DNA of 64,000 bases from Erysipelotrichaceae bacterium NK3D112 (GTDB lineage: Bacteria > Bacillota_I > Bacilli_A > Erysipelotrichales > Erysipelotrichaceae), in the NCBI GenBank assembly GCA_000701725.1, contig JNJQ01000004.1:62001-126000 (forward strand), written 5' to 3'. This document shows, piece by piece, positions 42,928-50,504 of this stretch. The notes beneath the pieces were generated by a model. It had not been told where the DNA came from and did no database searches. It was given only the letters and a program-made list of their open reading frames with translations. The translations under genes and the position numbers were made by a program. Positions within the stretch are counted from its first letter, which is position 1, and every line of letters starts with the position of its first letter.

Positions 42928-42985
42928 TTCCATGCGATTATATCACGGGACACAGCCTCTTCATCTGTGTTTTATTCCTGTGAAG

Positions 42986-42994
42986 TGTTATAAT
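42986..42994 (+). promoter_or_regulatory. Extended -10 promoter of tRNA-Gly
   Basis: TGTTATAAT lies 11 bases before the mature tRNA. Confidence 0.65.
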
Positions 42995-43005
42995 AACTAA
43001 GCGAT

Positions 43006-43076
43006 GCGGCGCTAATTCAGTGGCAGAATGTCAGCTTCCCAAGCTGAATATGCGGGTTCGATTCCCGTGCGCCGCT
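43006..43076 (+). tRNA. tRNA-Gly (anticodon CCC)
   Basis: A cloverleaf of 71 bases: acceptor GCGGCGC/GCGCCGC, anticodon stem TCAGC/GCTGA with loop TTCCCAA (anticodon CCC), T arm CGGG/CCCG with loop TTCGATT, discriminator T. CCA is not encoded. Eight or more T follow at once and probably serve as termination signal. It reads GGG codons. Confidence 0.92.
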
Positions 43077-43117
43077 CCTTTTTTTTCGGAAAGTATCATC
43101 ACAATCATTGAACACTG

Positions 43118-43178
43118 AAAAACCAGCCATAACAGCTGACCTGACGGATTGAATATCAGGTTCCGGTATGGCTGGTTT
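43118..43178 (-). terminator. Terminator of the reductase remnant (reverse strand)
   Basis: Two long arms, AAACCAGCCATA and TATGGCTGGTTT, enclose an inner stem (CCTGA/TCAGG). On the reverse strand it is followed by further T. Confidence 0.65.
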
Positions 43179-43191
43179 ATGATCTGAATGC

Positions 43192-43545
43192 TTAACGGAT
43201 GAAATTGGTGAAAACGGATTTTTCGTAAACCGGCTGCTCAAGACCGCTTTCGAGCGCCTTCTGTTTTGCATGAATGAGGAATGCCATATTGGCTGCGAGT
43301 GTGCGCATTGTCTGCATTCCTTCTTCATCCTGTCTGACCTGCTCGGCATTTGAGCCGTGCACCTGGTTCCAGTATTGTGAGGCAACCACATGCATATTCT
43401 CCATCAGGAAATACTGGTTCAGCCGTTCAAAGGCGGCAGTGGATCCGCCTCTGCGGCAGGAGACAATCGATGCACCGAATTTGCCGGCTAACCTTGCTTT
43501 CGGAACACTGTAGAACAGTCTGTCCATGAAGGATGTCAGGCAGCT
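43192..43545 (-). pseudogene. NAD(P)H-dependent FMN reductase, C-terminal remnant
   Basis: The reading frame gives SCLTSFMDRLFYSVPKARLA, then IVSCRRGGSTAAFERLNQYF, MHVVASQYWNQVHGSNAEQV and QTMRTLAANMAFLIH. These are the second half of flavodoxin-like NADPH-dependent FMN reductases of about 200 residues. The N-terminal half with the flavin-binding loop is missing, and a stop (TGA) occurs in frame just upstream. About 115 residues could still be made from the ATG at 43527, but they would lack the cofactor site. The remnant lies directly beyond tRNA-Gly, a frequent site for insertion and loss of DNA. Confidence 0.7.
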
Positions 43546-43670
43546 TCTTGATTGTTTTCAGCCCATGAGGTTAAAGCTGCGGGAATATACTGTCAGTCAT
43601 TGATCTGATGGCGAAAAAATCGGCCAAAACAGAGCAAAATACACTTTGAGAATTTTTTAACTTGTTGTAA

Positions 43671-43676
43671 TATAAT
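43671..43676 (+). promoter_or_regulatory. -10 box of the GntR regulator gene
   Basis: TATAAT lies seven bases before the operator palindrome at 43683, so the transcription start falls at the operator. Confidence 0.5.
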
Positions 43677-43682
43677 GCAGGT

Positions 43683-43700
43683 ATACCAGTATACTGGTAT
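43683..43700. promoter_or_regulatory. Operator palindrome at the GntR gene (autoregulation)
   Basis: ATACCAGTATACTGGTAT is a perfect 18-base palindrome just downstream of the -10 box. It matches the site at 44431-44448 at all but two symmetric positions. The pair is the likely binding site of the regulator encoded at 43717. Confidence 0.75.
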
Positions 43701-43716
43701 GCGGAAGGAGGCGCCT

Positions 43717-44382
43717 ATGACAACATATCAGCCGCTTGCCGAAAAGGCCTACGATTATATCAGGGAACTGATCACGTCCGGGCAGCTGAACGCGGACGAG
43801 TTCTATTCCGAAACAAGATTTGCCAAAGAAATCGGCGTCTCGAGAACACCGATGCGGGATGCTCTGATGCGGCTCAGCCAGGACAGATATATTGATATTG
43901 TGCCTTCCAAAGGCTTCCGCCTTCACAGGATGAGTGAAGAGGATATCGTGAACACATTCCAGGTCAGAACGGCGATCGAAGGCTTCTGCGCTCTGTCTCT
44001 TTACCGCAGACGCGGCACGGCCGAAGGGAAGGAGATCCTTTCAAAACTGGAGGAAAGCATCAAAAACATGAAGCAGGCAATCGATGATGACATGCCCCAC
44101 AGCGTGATCCTGAAATATGATCTGGGTTTCCACAGGGAAATCGTGAACTTCTCAAAGAACCGGGACATGATCGAGATGATCGCCTCATACAGTCATATGC
44201 TGTCGGATATCGCCGCCAGGAGTTTTGAAAAAGAGGGCAGGCCGCTGGAAGCCTGGCAGGAACATAAAAGCATTTACGACAAAATCACATCAGATAAGGC
44301 GGCGGATGAAAGTGAAATCTACTTCGCTGTCATGCATCATATGGAATCATCCAGGGATATCTGCATCCGGATGCTCGGCTGA
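43717..44382 (+). CDS. GntR/FadR-type transcriptional regulator of the sugar-acid operon
   Basis: The 221-residue protein has an N-terminal winged helix (residues 5-70; FAKEIGVSRTPMRDALMRLS is the recognition region) and a C-terminal FCD effector domain (about 80-215) with the usual metal-binding pattern, including Asp/His in KYDLGFHREIV and His in AVMHHMES. Regulators of this kind bind sugar acids or other organic acids. AAGGAGG before 43717 gives the start. Matching palindromes lie at its own promoter and at the permease promoter, so it probably represses both until a sugar acid is present. A terminator separates it from the permease gene. Confidence 0.9.
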   Translation: MTTYQPLAEKAYDYIRELITSGQLNADEFYSETRFAKEIGVSRTPMRDALMRLSQDRYIDIVPSKGFRLHRMSEEDIVNTFQVRTAIEGFCALSLYRRRGTAEGKEILSKLEESIKNMKQAIDDDMPHSVILKYDLGFHREIVNFSKNRDMIEMIASYSHMLSDIAARSFEKEGRPLEAWQEHKSIYDKITSDKAADESEIYFAVMHHMESSRDICIRMLG

Positions 44383-44384
44383 AC

Positions 44385-44411
44385 AAAAGGCAAAAAAGTT
44401 GCCTTTTTTTA
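44385..44411 (+). terminator. Terminator of the GntR gene
   Basis: AAAAGGCAA pairs with TTGCCTTTT, followed by more T. Confidence 0.8.
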
Positions 44412-44421
44412 TTGTTTCCCC

Positions 44422-44451
44422 TTGACTTGTATACCGGTATACCGGTATACT
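44422..44451 (+). promoter_or_regulatory. Promoter and operator of the sugar-acid operon
   Basis: TTGACT (44422-44427) and TATACT (44446-44451) are 18 bases apart. The palindrome ATACCGGTATACCGGTAT (44431-44448) fills the spacer and overlaps the -10 box, so a bound regulator would block RNA polymerase. Confidence 0.8.
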
Positions 44452-44497
44452 GAAATTGAAATTAAGGTGCGCAGCACCAGATAACAGGGAGGTTATC

Positions 44498-45859
44498 ATG
44501 AGCAGTACATTTACAATCATCGTCTTCCTGGCAGCCATCGCATACCTGATGATTGCCATCGCCAAACTCAAAATCCATCCTTTCTTCGCTATGATCTCCG
44601 CGTGCGTCGCTGTCGGTCTTCTCATGAGACTGCAGCCGACCCAGATCGTTTCCAGCATTACCGGCGGCTTCGGCGGTATCCTGGGAAGTCTCGGCATCGT
44701 GTTCGGCCTCGGCGCTCTGCTTGGTGAAATGCTTTCGGAATCCGGCGCGACTGAAGTTCTGGCTGACTCAGTTTTGAAGATTGCCGGCAAGAAACATTCC
44801 TCACTGGCTATGAACATCATCGGTTTCATTATTTCCATTCCTGTTTATATGGGAACCGCCTATATCATTCTGGATCCGATGAACAAGTCCCTTGCCTATA
44901 AGACAAAGAAGAACGTCATCGTCTATGCCACTGCTTTATCGATCGGTCTGCTGGTTACACACTGCCTGGTCATCCCGACACCGGGTCCTCTGGCTGTCGC
45001 TTCCACACTGGGCCTGAATGTCGGCTGGTTTATTCTTTACGCATTGATCGTTTCCGTTCCCGCTTCGCTGCTCGGCGGCTGGGTATGGGGCGAATTCCTC
45101 GGCAAAAAGTATCCGTATGAAGTACCGTGGGGCTTTGATCCGGAACAGGCTGAAAAGAATGAAGCCGCTTCCGATGAAAACAGACCCAGCGCAGGTCTGG
45201 CTCTTGCCATGATTTTCCTGCCGATCGCGATCATCATGCTCGGCACAATTCTCGGACTCAGCGGCGCTGAAACAACACTCGGCATGATCGGCAACGCCCT
45301 CACCGCGAGCTCCGGCACACTCTCGCTGCTCATTTCTGTTCTTGTATCCATGGTCTGCCTGAAGAAGTATCTCAAGACTCCGTTCGGCAAGATGATCCCC
45401 AAGGTCTTCAATGAACAGGGCAATATTCTCTTCATCCTCGGCGCCGGCGGTTCCTTCGGTGCCATCGTCACGGCCACAGGCATCGGCGACGTCCTGGTTG
45501 CGACACTTTCCAGCATGAACATCTCCGTCGTTGTTCTCGCATTTGTTCTCTGCATCCTGTTAAGAGCCGCTCTTGGTTCCTCCACAGTCGCACTGCTGAC
45601 AACAGCCACCATCCTCGGCCCGGTTGCCCAGGAAATGGGCGCTAACATGATCCTGCTCGGTCTTGCGATCTGCTGCGGCGCCATCGGTCTCTCACTGCCG
45701 ACAGACGGCGGCTTCTGGGAAGTCAAGGAACTTGATAATTTTGATTACAACAAGACAACCATGATCATGACAGTCGGCACCACAATCGCTTCCATCGTCG
45801 GCTTCCTTGCCGTGCTGCTTCTGCAGCTTGGCGCCGGCGCTCTGCCTGGCCTGCATTGA
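44498..45859 (+). CDS. GntP-family sugar acid permease
   Basis: The 453-residue protein has about twelve to fourteen helices and the GntP family features: IVFGLGALLGEMLSESGATE, LVIPTPGPLAVASTLGL, ILGAGGSFGAIVTATGIGDV and LRAALGSSTVALLTTATIL. GntP proteins import gluconate and related acids with H+. GGGAGG before 44498 gives the start. It is the first gene of a five-gene operon whose enzymes point to a four-carbon or related sugar acid as substrate. Confidence 0.9.
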   Translation: MSSTFTIIVFLAAIAYLMIAIAKLKIHPFFAMISACVAVGLLMRLQPTQIVSSITGGFGGILGSLGIVFGLGALLGEMLSESGATEVLADSVLKIAGKKHSSLAMNIIGFIISIPVYMGTAYIILDPMNKSLAYKTKKNVIVYATALSIGLLVTHCLVIPTPGPLAVASTLGLNVGWFILYALIVSVPASLLGGWVWGEFLGKKYPYEVPWGFDPEQAEKNEAASDENRPSAGLALAMIFLPIAIIMLGTILGLSGAETTLGMIGNALTASSGTLSLLISVLVSMVCLKKYLKTPFGKMIPKVFNEQGNILFILGAGGSFGAIVTATGIGDVLVATLSSMNISVVVLAFVLCILLRAALGSSTVALLTTATILGPVAQEMGANMILLGLAICCGAIGLSLPTDGGFWEVKELDNFDYNKTTMIMTVGTTIASIVGFLAVLLLQLGAGALPGLH

Positions 45860-45877
45860 TCAGAGACTGGTGACTGT

Positions 45878-46699
45878 ATGAATTACACGGTAAATAACAT
45901 TCAGATCCGCTGGGTCAATGACGCCTGCTATGAACTGAAGCTTCCAAATGGGAAGGGGATCCTGGTCGATCCGTTTGTCAATCACAGCACCAATAGACAG
46001 CTTGCCAATGAGGATATTGAAGGGGCGCACTACATGCTGGTGTCCCACACCCATTTCGATCACACGATGGATATCGGCGAACTGTCTGAAAAGTTCGATT
46101 CCGAAATCTTCGTCGGCAGGGAATCCGCCCTGTGTCTGGCGGAAACCTTCGATATTCCCTCATACAGAATCACGCCGGTTTATCCGAACGAAACATATTA
46201 TACGGATGACTTCAGGCTCGACACATTCTGGGCAAAGCACATCAAACTCGGCACCTTCGACAAACCTTCCGCAATCAAAGAGGGCGCCCCGTTCAAAGCA
46301 GCCGGTGTTCCCGAGGATCAGCTGCCGCTGAACCTGCACGGGTCCTATGAGTATTCCAATTTCATCATCACATTGAAAAACGGCTTCCGGATCATGGTCT
46401 GGGGCGGAGGCGTTACCACTGACGCTCTGGAAAGGGTGAAGAAATACGATGTGGATGCGGCTATTGTCCAGTTCCCGAGAAATACCCCGGATCAGATTGT
46501 CCGCATGTGCAATGCCATCCATCCCCAGCTGGTCTTCCCTCATCATCATGAAGTGTTCGAAGAAATCATGAATATGGATATGAATGACGCGATCAGACAG
46601 GTTCAGGAAGGTGTCGCTGAAACAAATCCGTATACCACAATCGTCAATCCGGTCAAAGGAAAGTGGTATCAGATTTCAACCAGTGCAGTTCTTCTTTAA
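45878..46699 (+). CDS. Metallo-beta-lactamase-fold hydrolase (UlaG-like)
   Basis: The 273-residue protein has HYMLVSHTHFDHTMDIGELS, the HxHxDH zinc signature, after the opening strand GILVDPFVNHS. Later His residues lie in FPHHHEVFEEI. The small one-domain form recalls UlaG, an L-ascorbate-6-phosphate lactonase, so a lactone or ester of a sugar acid may be the substrate, as inferred from its place behind the permease. Its ribosome site is weak, and it begins 18 bases after the permease stop. Confidence 0.75.
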   Translation: MNYTVNNIQIRWVNDACYELKLPNGKGILVDPFVNHSTNRQLANEDIEGAHYMLVSHTHFDHTMDIGELSEKFDSEIFVGRESALCLAETFDIPSYRITPVYPNETYYTDDFRLDTFWAKHIKLGTFDKPSAIKEGAPFKAAGVPEDQLPLNLHGSYEYSNFIITLKNGFRIMVWGGGVTTDALERVKKYDVDAAIVQFPRNTPDQIVRMCNAIHPQLVFPHHHEVFEEIMNMDMNDAIRQVQEGVAETNPYTTIVNPVKGKWYQISTSAVLL

Positions 46700-46708
46700 G
46701 GAGGAAAT

Positions 46709-47623
46709 ATGAGATTTATCGATCAGAAACGCATTCCGGTTCCCGCGGACACAGAAGGAATCGAAAGAAAGTATCTTGATCTGCAGTACGCCGAAGGCAG
46801 CGAGCGCAGAAAGCTCGACATCTATCTGCCTGATGAAGGCGACGGACCGTTCCCGGTTCTTGTGGATATCCATGGCGGCGGCTGGTACTTCGGATACAAG
46901 TCGGAGCACAAGCTTAATCCGGCCCTGCATATGAGAAACCATGGCTATGCCATCGTTTCGGTTGGCTATTCCTTAAGCTGGATGGAAAAACTGCCGGTCC
47001 AGGTTTACGAGGTCAAGGCTGCGATCCGCTTCCTGCGTAAGCACGCTGAAGAGTATAAGCTTGATCCCGACAGATTCGCCATCTGGGGCGAAAGCAGCGG
47101 CTCCCATTACGCTTCCCTTGTCGCAACAAGCGCGGCGGCCGGCCAACTGGAAGATCTTCCGTTCGGCATTCAGGATGAAAAAGATACCGTGGATGCCTGC
47201 ATCGGCTGGTTCACACCGACCAACCTCGGCAATATCGCCGATCAGCTCTATGCCTGCGGCCAGACTAATCCGAGATCAGACAATGAGGCGCCCGACAGCC
47301 CGCCGGCAATCGTCATGGGACATGTGCCTAATGACAACCCCGAGAGAGTGAAGATGATGGACCCGAACACATACGTCTGCGCAGAGTGTCCGCCGTTTAT
47401 CCTCTATCATGGCGACAATGACAATGTCGTGCCGTATATGAGCTCACTGGTTCTTGCCTATAACCTGATCCGGGCGATCGGCGAAGACAAAGTCTTCTTC
47501 CATCTTGTCAGGGAAGCCGGACATCATATGAAATTCTTTGACAATGAGAAGACCTATGGCGAAATCCTGGAATTCCTGGATAAATTCGTCAAAAATAAAA
47601 AACAGATAAAGCAGGAGATTTAA
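46709..47623 (+). CDS. Alpha/beta hydrolase (esterase/lipase-like)
   Basis: The 304-residue protein has LVDIHGGGWYFG (oxyanion hole), AIWGESSGSHYASLV (nucleophile in GxSxG), YHGDNDNVVPY (catalytic Asp) and REAGHHMKFF (catalytic His), the layout of the BD-FAE/hormone-sensitive-lipase-like group. No signal peptide is present. It may release a sugar acid from an acyl or aryl ester taken up by the permease, which is inferred from its operon. AAGGAGG sits right before the ATG. Confidence 0.85.
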   Translation: MRFIDQKRIPVPADTEGIERKYLDLQYAEGSERRKLDIYLPDEGDGPFPVLVDIHGGGWYFGYKSEHKLNPALHMRNHGYAIVSVGYSLSWMEKLPVQVYEVKAAIRFLRKHAEEYKLDPDRFAIWGESSGSHYASLVATSAAAGQLEDLPFGIQDEKDTVDACIGWFTPTNLGNIADQLYACGQTNPRSDNEAPDSPPAIVMGHVPNDNPERVKMMDPNTYVCAECPPFILYHGDNDNVVPYMSSLVLAYNLIRAIGEDKVFFHLVREAGHHMKFFDNEKTYGEILEFLDKFVKNKKQIKQEI

Positions 47624-47627
47624 CATT

Positions 47628-48524
47628 ATGGAAAAAGTTGGATTTATCGGACTTGGCATCATGGGAAGACCCATGGCGCATAACCTTGTTAAAGCAGGCG
47701 TTGACCTGATGGTCTGCGACCTGAATCAGGACGCGGTCAATGAGCTCGTGGCAGCCGGCGCGAAAGCGGGCTCCTACAGTGAAATCGGTGCAGCCTGTGA
47801 TGTGATTATGACAATTCTTCCCAATGGACCGATTGTCCAGTCAGTTCTTTTCGGTGAAAACGGCGTCGCTTCAGCGATCCGTGAAGGCAGCCTGGTCTGC
47901 GATCTGTCCAGTGTCACCCAGACTGAAAGCAGGACATGTTATGAAAAACTGAAGGAAAAGGGCGTCGGCTTTGTGGATGCGCCTGTTTCCGGCGGTGAGC
48001 CCGGCGCGATTGCAGGAACACTGGCGATCATGTGCGGCGGCGATGAGGCCGACTATAACAGAATGGTTCCTTATTTCGAAATTCTCGGCAGCAGTTCGCT
48101 GCTGATCGGTCCCAGCGGTTCCGGGTCCATTACAAAGCTTGCCAACCAGGTTATCGTCAACCTGAATATCTGCGCGGTCTCTGAAGCGCTTGTCTTAGCG
48201 ACAAAAGCGGGAGCGGATCCGATGAAGGTTTACAAGGCAATCCGCGGCGGACTTGCGGGTTCGGCAGTCCTGGACGCCAAAGCACCGCTCATGTGCGCGA
48301 GAAACTTTGTCCCGGGCGGAAAAATCTCCATCAACCACAAAGACATCAAGAACGTTCTGGCGACTGCCCATGCCCTGGATGTTCCGGTTCCTTTCACAGC
48401 CCAGCTGTTTGAAGTCCAGCAGGCACTCAAAGCCCATGGCCACTTCAACGACGATCATGGCGGATATGTGCAGTACTTTGAAGCGCTTGCCGGCGTCGAA
48501 GTCAAAAGCGACATCAAGGAGTAA
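47628..48524 (+). CDS. 3-hydroxyisobutyrate dehydrogenase-family enzyme (LtnD/OtnD- or GarR-like)
   Basis: The 298-residue protein starts KVGFIGLGIMGRPMAHNL, an NAD(P)-binding loop. It has FVDAPVSGGEPGAIAGTLAI for substrate binding and SGSITKLANQVIVNLN with the catalytic Lys. Members oxidise or reduce beta-hydroxy acids. Next to a DUF1537 kinase, the best fit is the dehydrogenase that turns L-threonate, D-erythronate or a related tetronate into its 2-oxo form; tartronate semialdehyde reductase is an alternative. GCAGGAG gives the start, and the kinase gene follows after three bases. Confidence 0.85.
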   Translation: MEKVGFIGLGIMGRPMAHNLVKAGVDLMVCDLNQDAVNELVAAGAKAGSYSEIGAACDVIMTILPNGPIVQSVLFGENGVASAIREGSLVCDLSSVTQTESRTCYEKLKEKGVGFVDAPVSGGEPGAIAGTLAIMCGGDEADYNRMVPYFEILGSSSLLIGPSGSGSITKLANQVIVNLNICAVSEALVLATKAGADPMKVYKAIRGGLAGSAVLDAKAPLMCARNFVPGGKISINHKDIKNVLATAHALDVPVPFTAQLFEVQQALKAHGHFNDDHGGYVQYFEALAGVEVKSDIKE

Positions 48525-48527
48525 CCC

Positions 48528-49952
48528 ATGAGCCTTTCAGCAGAGATTCTCAATACATTCCCGGCAGTGGATGAAAAAGAACTGGACACTCTTCTGGCAG
48601 AGGAAATCAGACAGAATGATCAGAAGATCGTTGTTCTGGATGACGATCCCACCGGTGTGCAGACCGTTCATGACATCTCGGTTTACACTGACTGGTCCCT
48701 TGACAGCATCCGCCAGGGATTCAAAGAAGAAAACAAAGTCTTCTATATTCTTACCAACAGCCGCGGCATGACTGTCGCTGAGACAACGAAGGCTCATACC
48801 GACATTGCAAAGCGGATCGCAGCGGTTTCAAAGGAGACCGGCATTGACTACATGATCATGAGCCGTTCCGACTCGACACTGCGCGGTCACTATCCGCTTG
48901 AGCCGCAGCTGCTCAGAGACGGTATGGAAGCCGATGGCCATAAGATCGACGGCGAGGTCATGTGTCCTTTCTTCAAGGAAGGCGGCCGCTTCACCATCGG
49001 CAATATCCATTATGTAAAGCAGGGCGATGAACTGGTTCCTGCGGCGGAAACAGAATTCGCCAAAGACCGTACCTTCGGCTACAGCCATTCCGCACTGCCT
49101 GAATACATCGAAGAAAAAACAAAAGGCGCCTACAAAGCTGAGAGTGTCACATGTATCAGTCTTGAAGACCTGAGAAGTCAGAACTATGAAAAGATCACTG
49201 CCCAGCTGGCGGCTGTCAGTGACTTCAACAAGATTGTTGTCAACGCTGTCGATTACTGTGATATCAAAGTTTTCTCCATCGCTCTTTACAGGGCAATGAA
49301 GCAGGGAAAGCACTACATGTTCAGAACCGCGGCCGGTCTTGTCAAAGTCATGGGAGGCATTTCTGACCAGCCTCTTCTGACAAGAAATGACATGGTCACT
49401 CTGAACAGCAGCTATGGCGGCGTGGTCGTCGTCGGTTCCCATACAGCCAAAACAACAGCCCAGCTCAATGAACTGCTCAAGCTCGACTGTGTTGTCCCTG
49501 TTGAATTCAATTCCAACCTTGTGCTTGAGGGTGATGAAGCCTTCTGGAATGAAGTCGACCGCTGTGTCAAAGCGGAGGAGGAAATCATCCGCAGCGGCAA
49601 AACCGCAGTCTGCTTCACCTGCCGTAAACTCCTGACAGTGGAAAACGACACGAAGGAATCCGCACTGATCAGATCAGTCAGAATTTCAGACGGCGTTCAG
49701 AGCCTGGTCGGCAGGCTGTCCATTACACCGGCGTTCGTCATTGCCAAGGGCGGTATCACATCTTCCGATGTTGGCACCAAGGCACTGGCAGTCAGACGTG
49801 CCAATGTCCTGGGACAGATCCAGCCCGGCATTCCGGTCTGGCAGACAGGTGAAGAATCCCGCTTCCCGAAAACACCTTATGTCATCTTCCCGGGCAATAC
49901 CGGCGATGAGACAACATTGAGAAAATCAGTCGAAATCTTAATGGCTGAGTAA
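48528..49952 (+). CDS. Four-carbon acid sugar kinase (DUF1537 family, OtnK/DtnK-like)
   Basis: The 474-residue protein has the DUF1537 N-terminal signature VVLDDDPTGVQTVHDI and RSDSTLRGHYPLEPQLLRDG, with the nucleotide-binding C-terminal part containing FVIAKGGITSSDVGTKAL and FPGNTGDE. Enzymes of this family phosphorylate 2-oxo-tetronates or tetronates after the action of a dehydrogenase. In known pathways a class II aldolase-like decarboxylase (OtnC) and an isomerase (OtnI) follow; neither is found here, so they lie elsewhere or the route differs. GGAGTAACCC precedes the ATG. It is the last gene of the operon. Confidence 0.9.
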   Translation: MSLSAEILNTFPAVDEKELDTLLAEEIRQNDQKIVVLDDDPTGVQTVHDISVYTDWSLDSIRQGFKEENKVFYILTNSRGMTVAETTKAHTDIAKRIAAVSKETGIDYMIMSRSDSTLRGHYPLEPQLLRDGMEADGHKIDGEVMCPFFKEGGRFTIGNIHYVKQGDELVPAAETEFAKDRTFGYSHSALPEYIEEKTKGAYKAESVTCISLEDLRSQNYEKITAQLAAVSDFNKIVVNAVDYCDIKVFSIALYRAMKQGKHYMFRTAAGLVKVMGGISDQPLLTRNDMVTLNSSYGGVVVVGSHTAKTTAQLNELLKLDCVVPVEFNSNLVLEGDEAFWNEVDRCVKAEEEIIRSGKTAVCFTCRKLLTVENDTKESALIRSVRISDGVQSLVGRLSITPAFVIAKGGITSSDVGTKALAVRRANVLGQIQPGIPVWQTGEESRFPKTPYVIFPGNTGDETTLRKSVEILMAE

Positions 49953-49975
49953 TCTCTGAAATAATCTCCTCATTC

Positions 49976-50011
49976 AAAAGACAGGTTCAAGAAATTGAGC
50001 CTGTCTTTTAA
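49976..50011 (+). terminator. Terminator of the sugar-acid operon
   Basis: AAAGACAGG and CCTGTCTTT pair within a longer stem and are followed by T/A-rich sequence. Confidence 0.8.
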
Positions 50012-50129
50012 ATGGGCTTTTGTTCAGCCACCCAGGATCTCTGTGTAGAAATGAATCATTTCGTCCATCCTGTCCGTAAACAGGGCAATGTGCATGATAC
50101 TTTCAAACAGGATAGTTGTTTTTTTCTCC

Positions 50130-50458
50130 TCTGGCTCAGTATAGCATGATCCTGCACCCTTTTATCTCATACAGAGGCGGTGCGCCGGCTTATGAAAGAT
50201 GTCTGCAGATTCTCAAAAAGAAAAAAAAGTCCGAGTGTTTTACTGAGCGCGGACAAAGATACAGCCATGTCGAAGGCCTGCGATATCTGGATTCACATCC
50301 CGGACAGGGAGAATTCCGGCGACAACATCGGCACATTTTATTCCCAGGTCTGTTTTGATTACATTCTGAATCTGATCTCCTGCCTGATCTATGCTGCAAC
50401 CTATACCAAAAACCATAATCACAAAATTGAAATCGACCGTCAGACCAGCGGAAAGTAA
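50130..50458 (+). pseudogene. MurR/RpiR-type regulator remnant (SIS domain, frameshifted)
   Basis: Two frames overlap here. One reads LHPFISYRGGAPAYER, the other continues RLMKDVCRFSKRKK, then SPSVLLSADKDTAMSKACDI and IGTFYSQVCFDYILNLISCL. Joined by a frameshift near 50200 they look like the second half of the SIS domain of RpiR-type sugar-phosphate regulators. The helix-turn-helix part is missing. The resemblance is moderate and rests on pattern only. The rest of the interval 49953-50504 holds a terminator on each side and nothing else I can support. Confidence 0.45.
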
Positions 50459-50460
50459 AT

Positions 50461-50488
50461 AAGGCTCCGGAATTCACTCCGGAGCCTT
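50461..50488. terminator. Terminator between the RpiR remnant and pepF
   Basis: AAGGCTCCGGA and TCCGGAGCCTT form a perfect 11-pair stem. The T-run is weak on both sides; it probably ends pepF transcription. Confidence 0.7.
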
Positions 50489-50504
50489 GGCCGTATCAAG
50501 AGGA

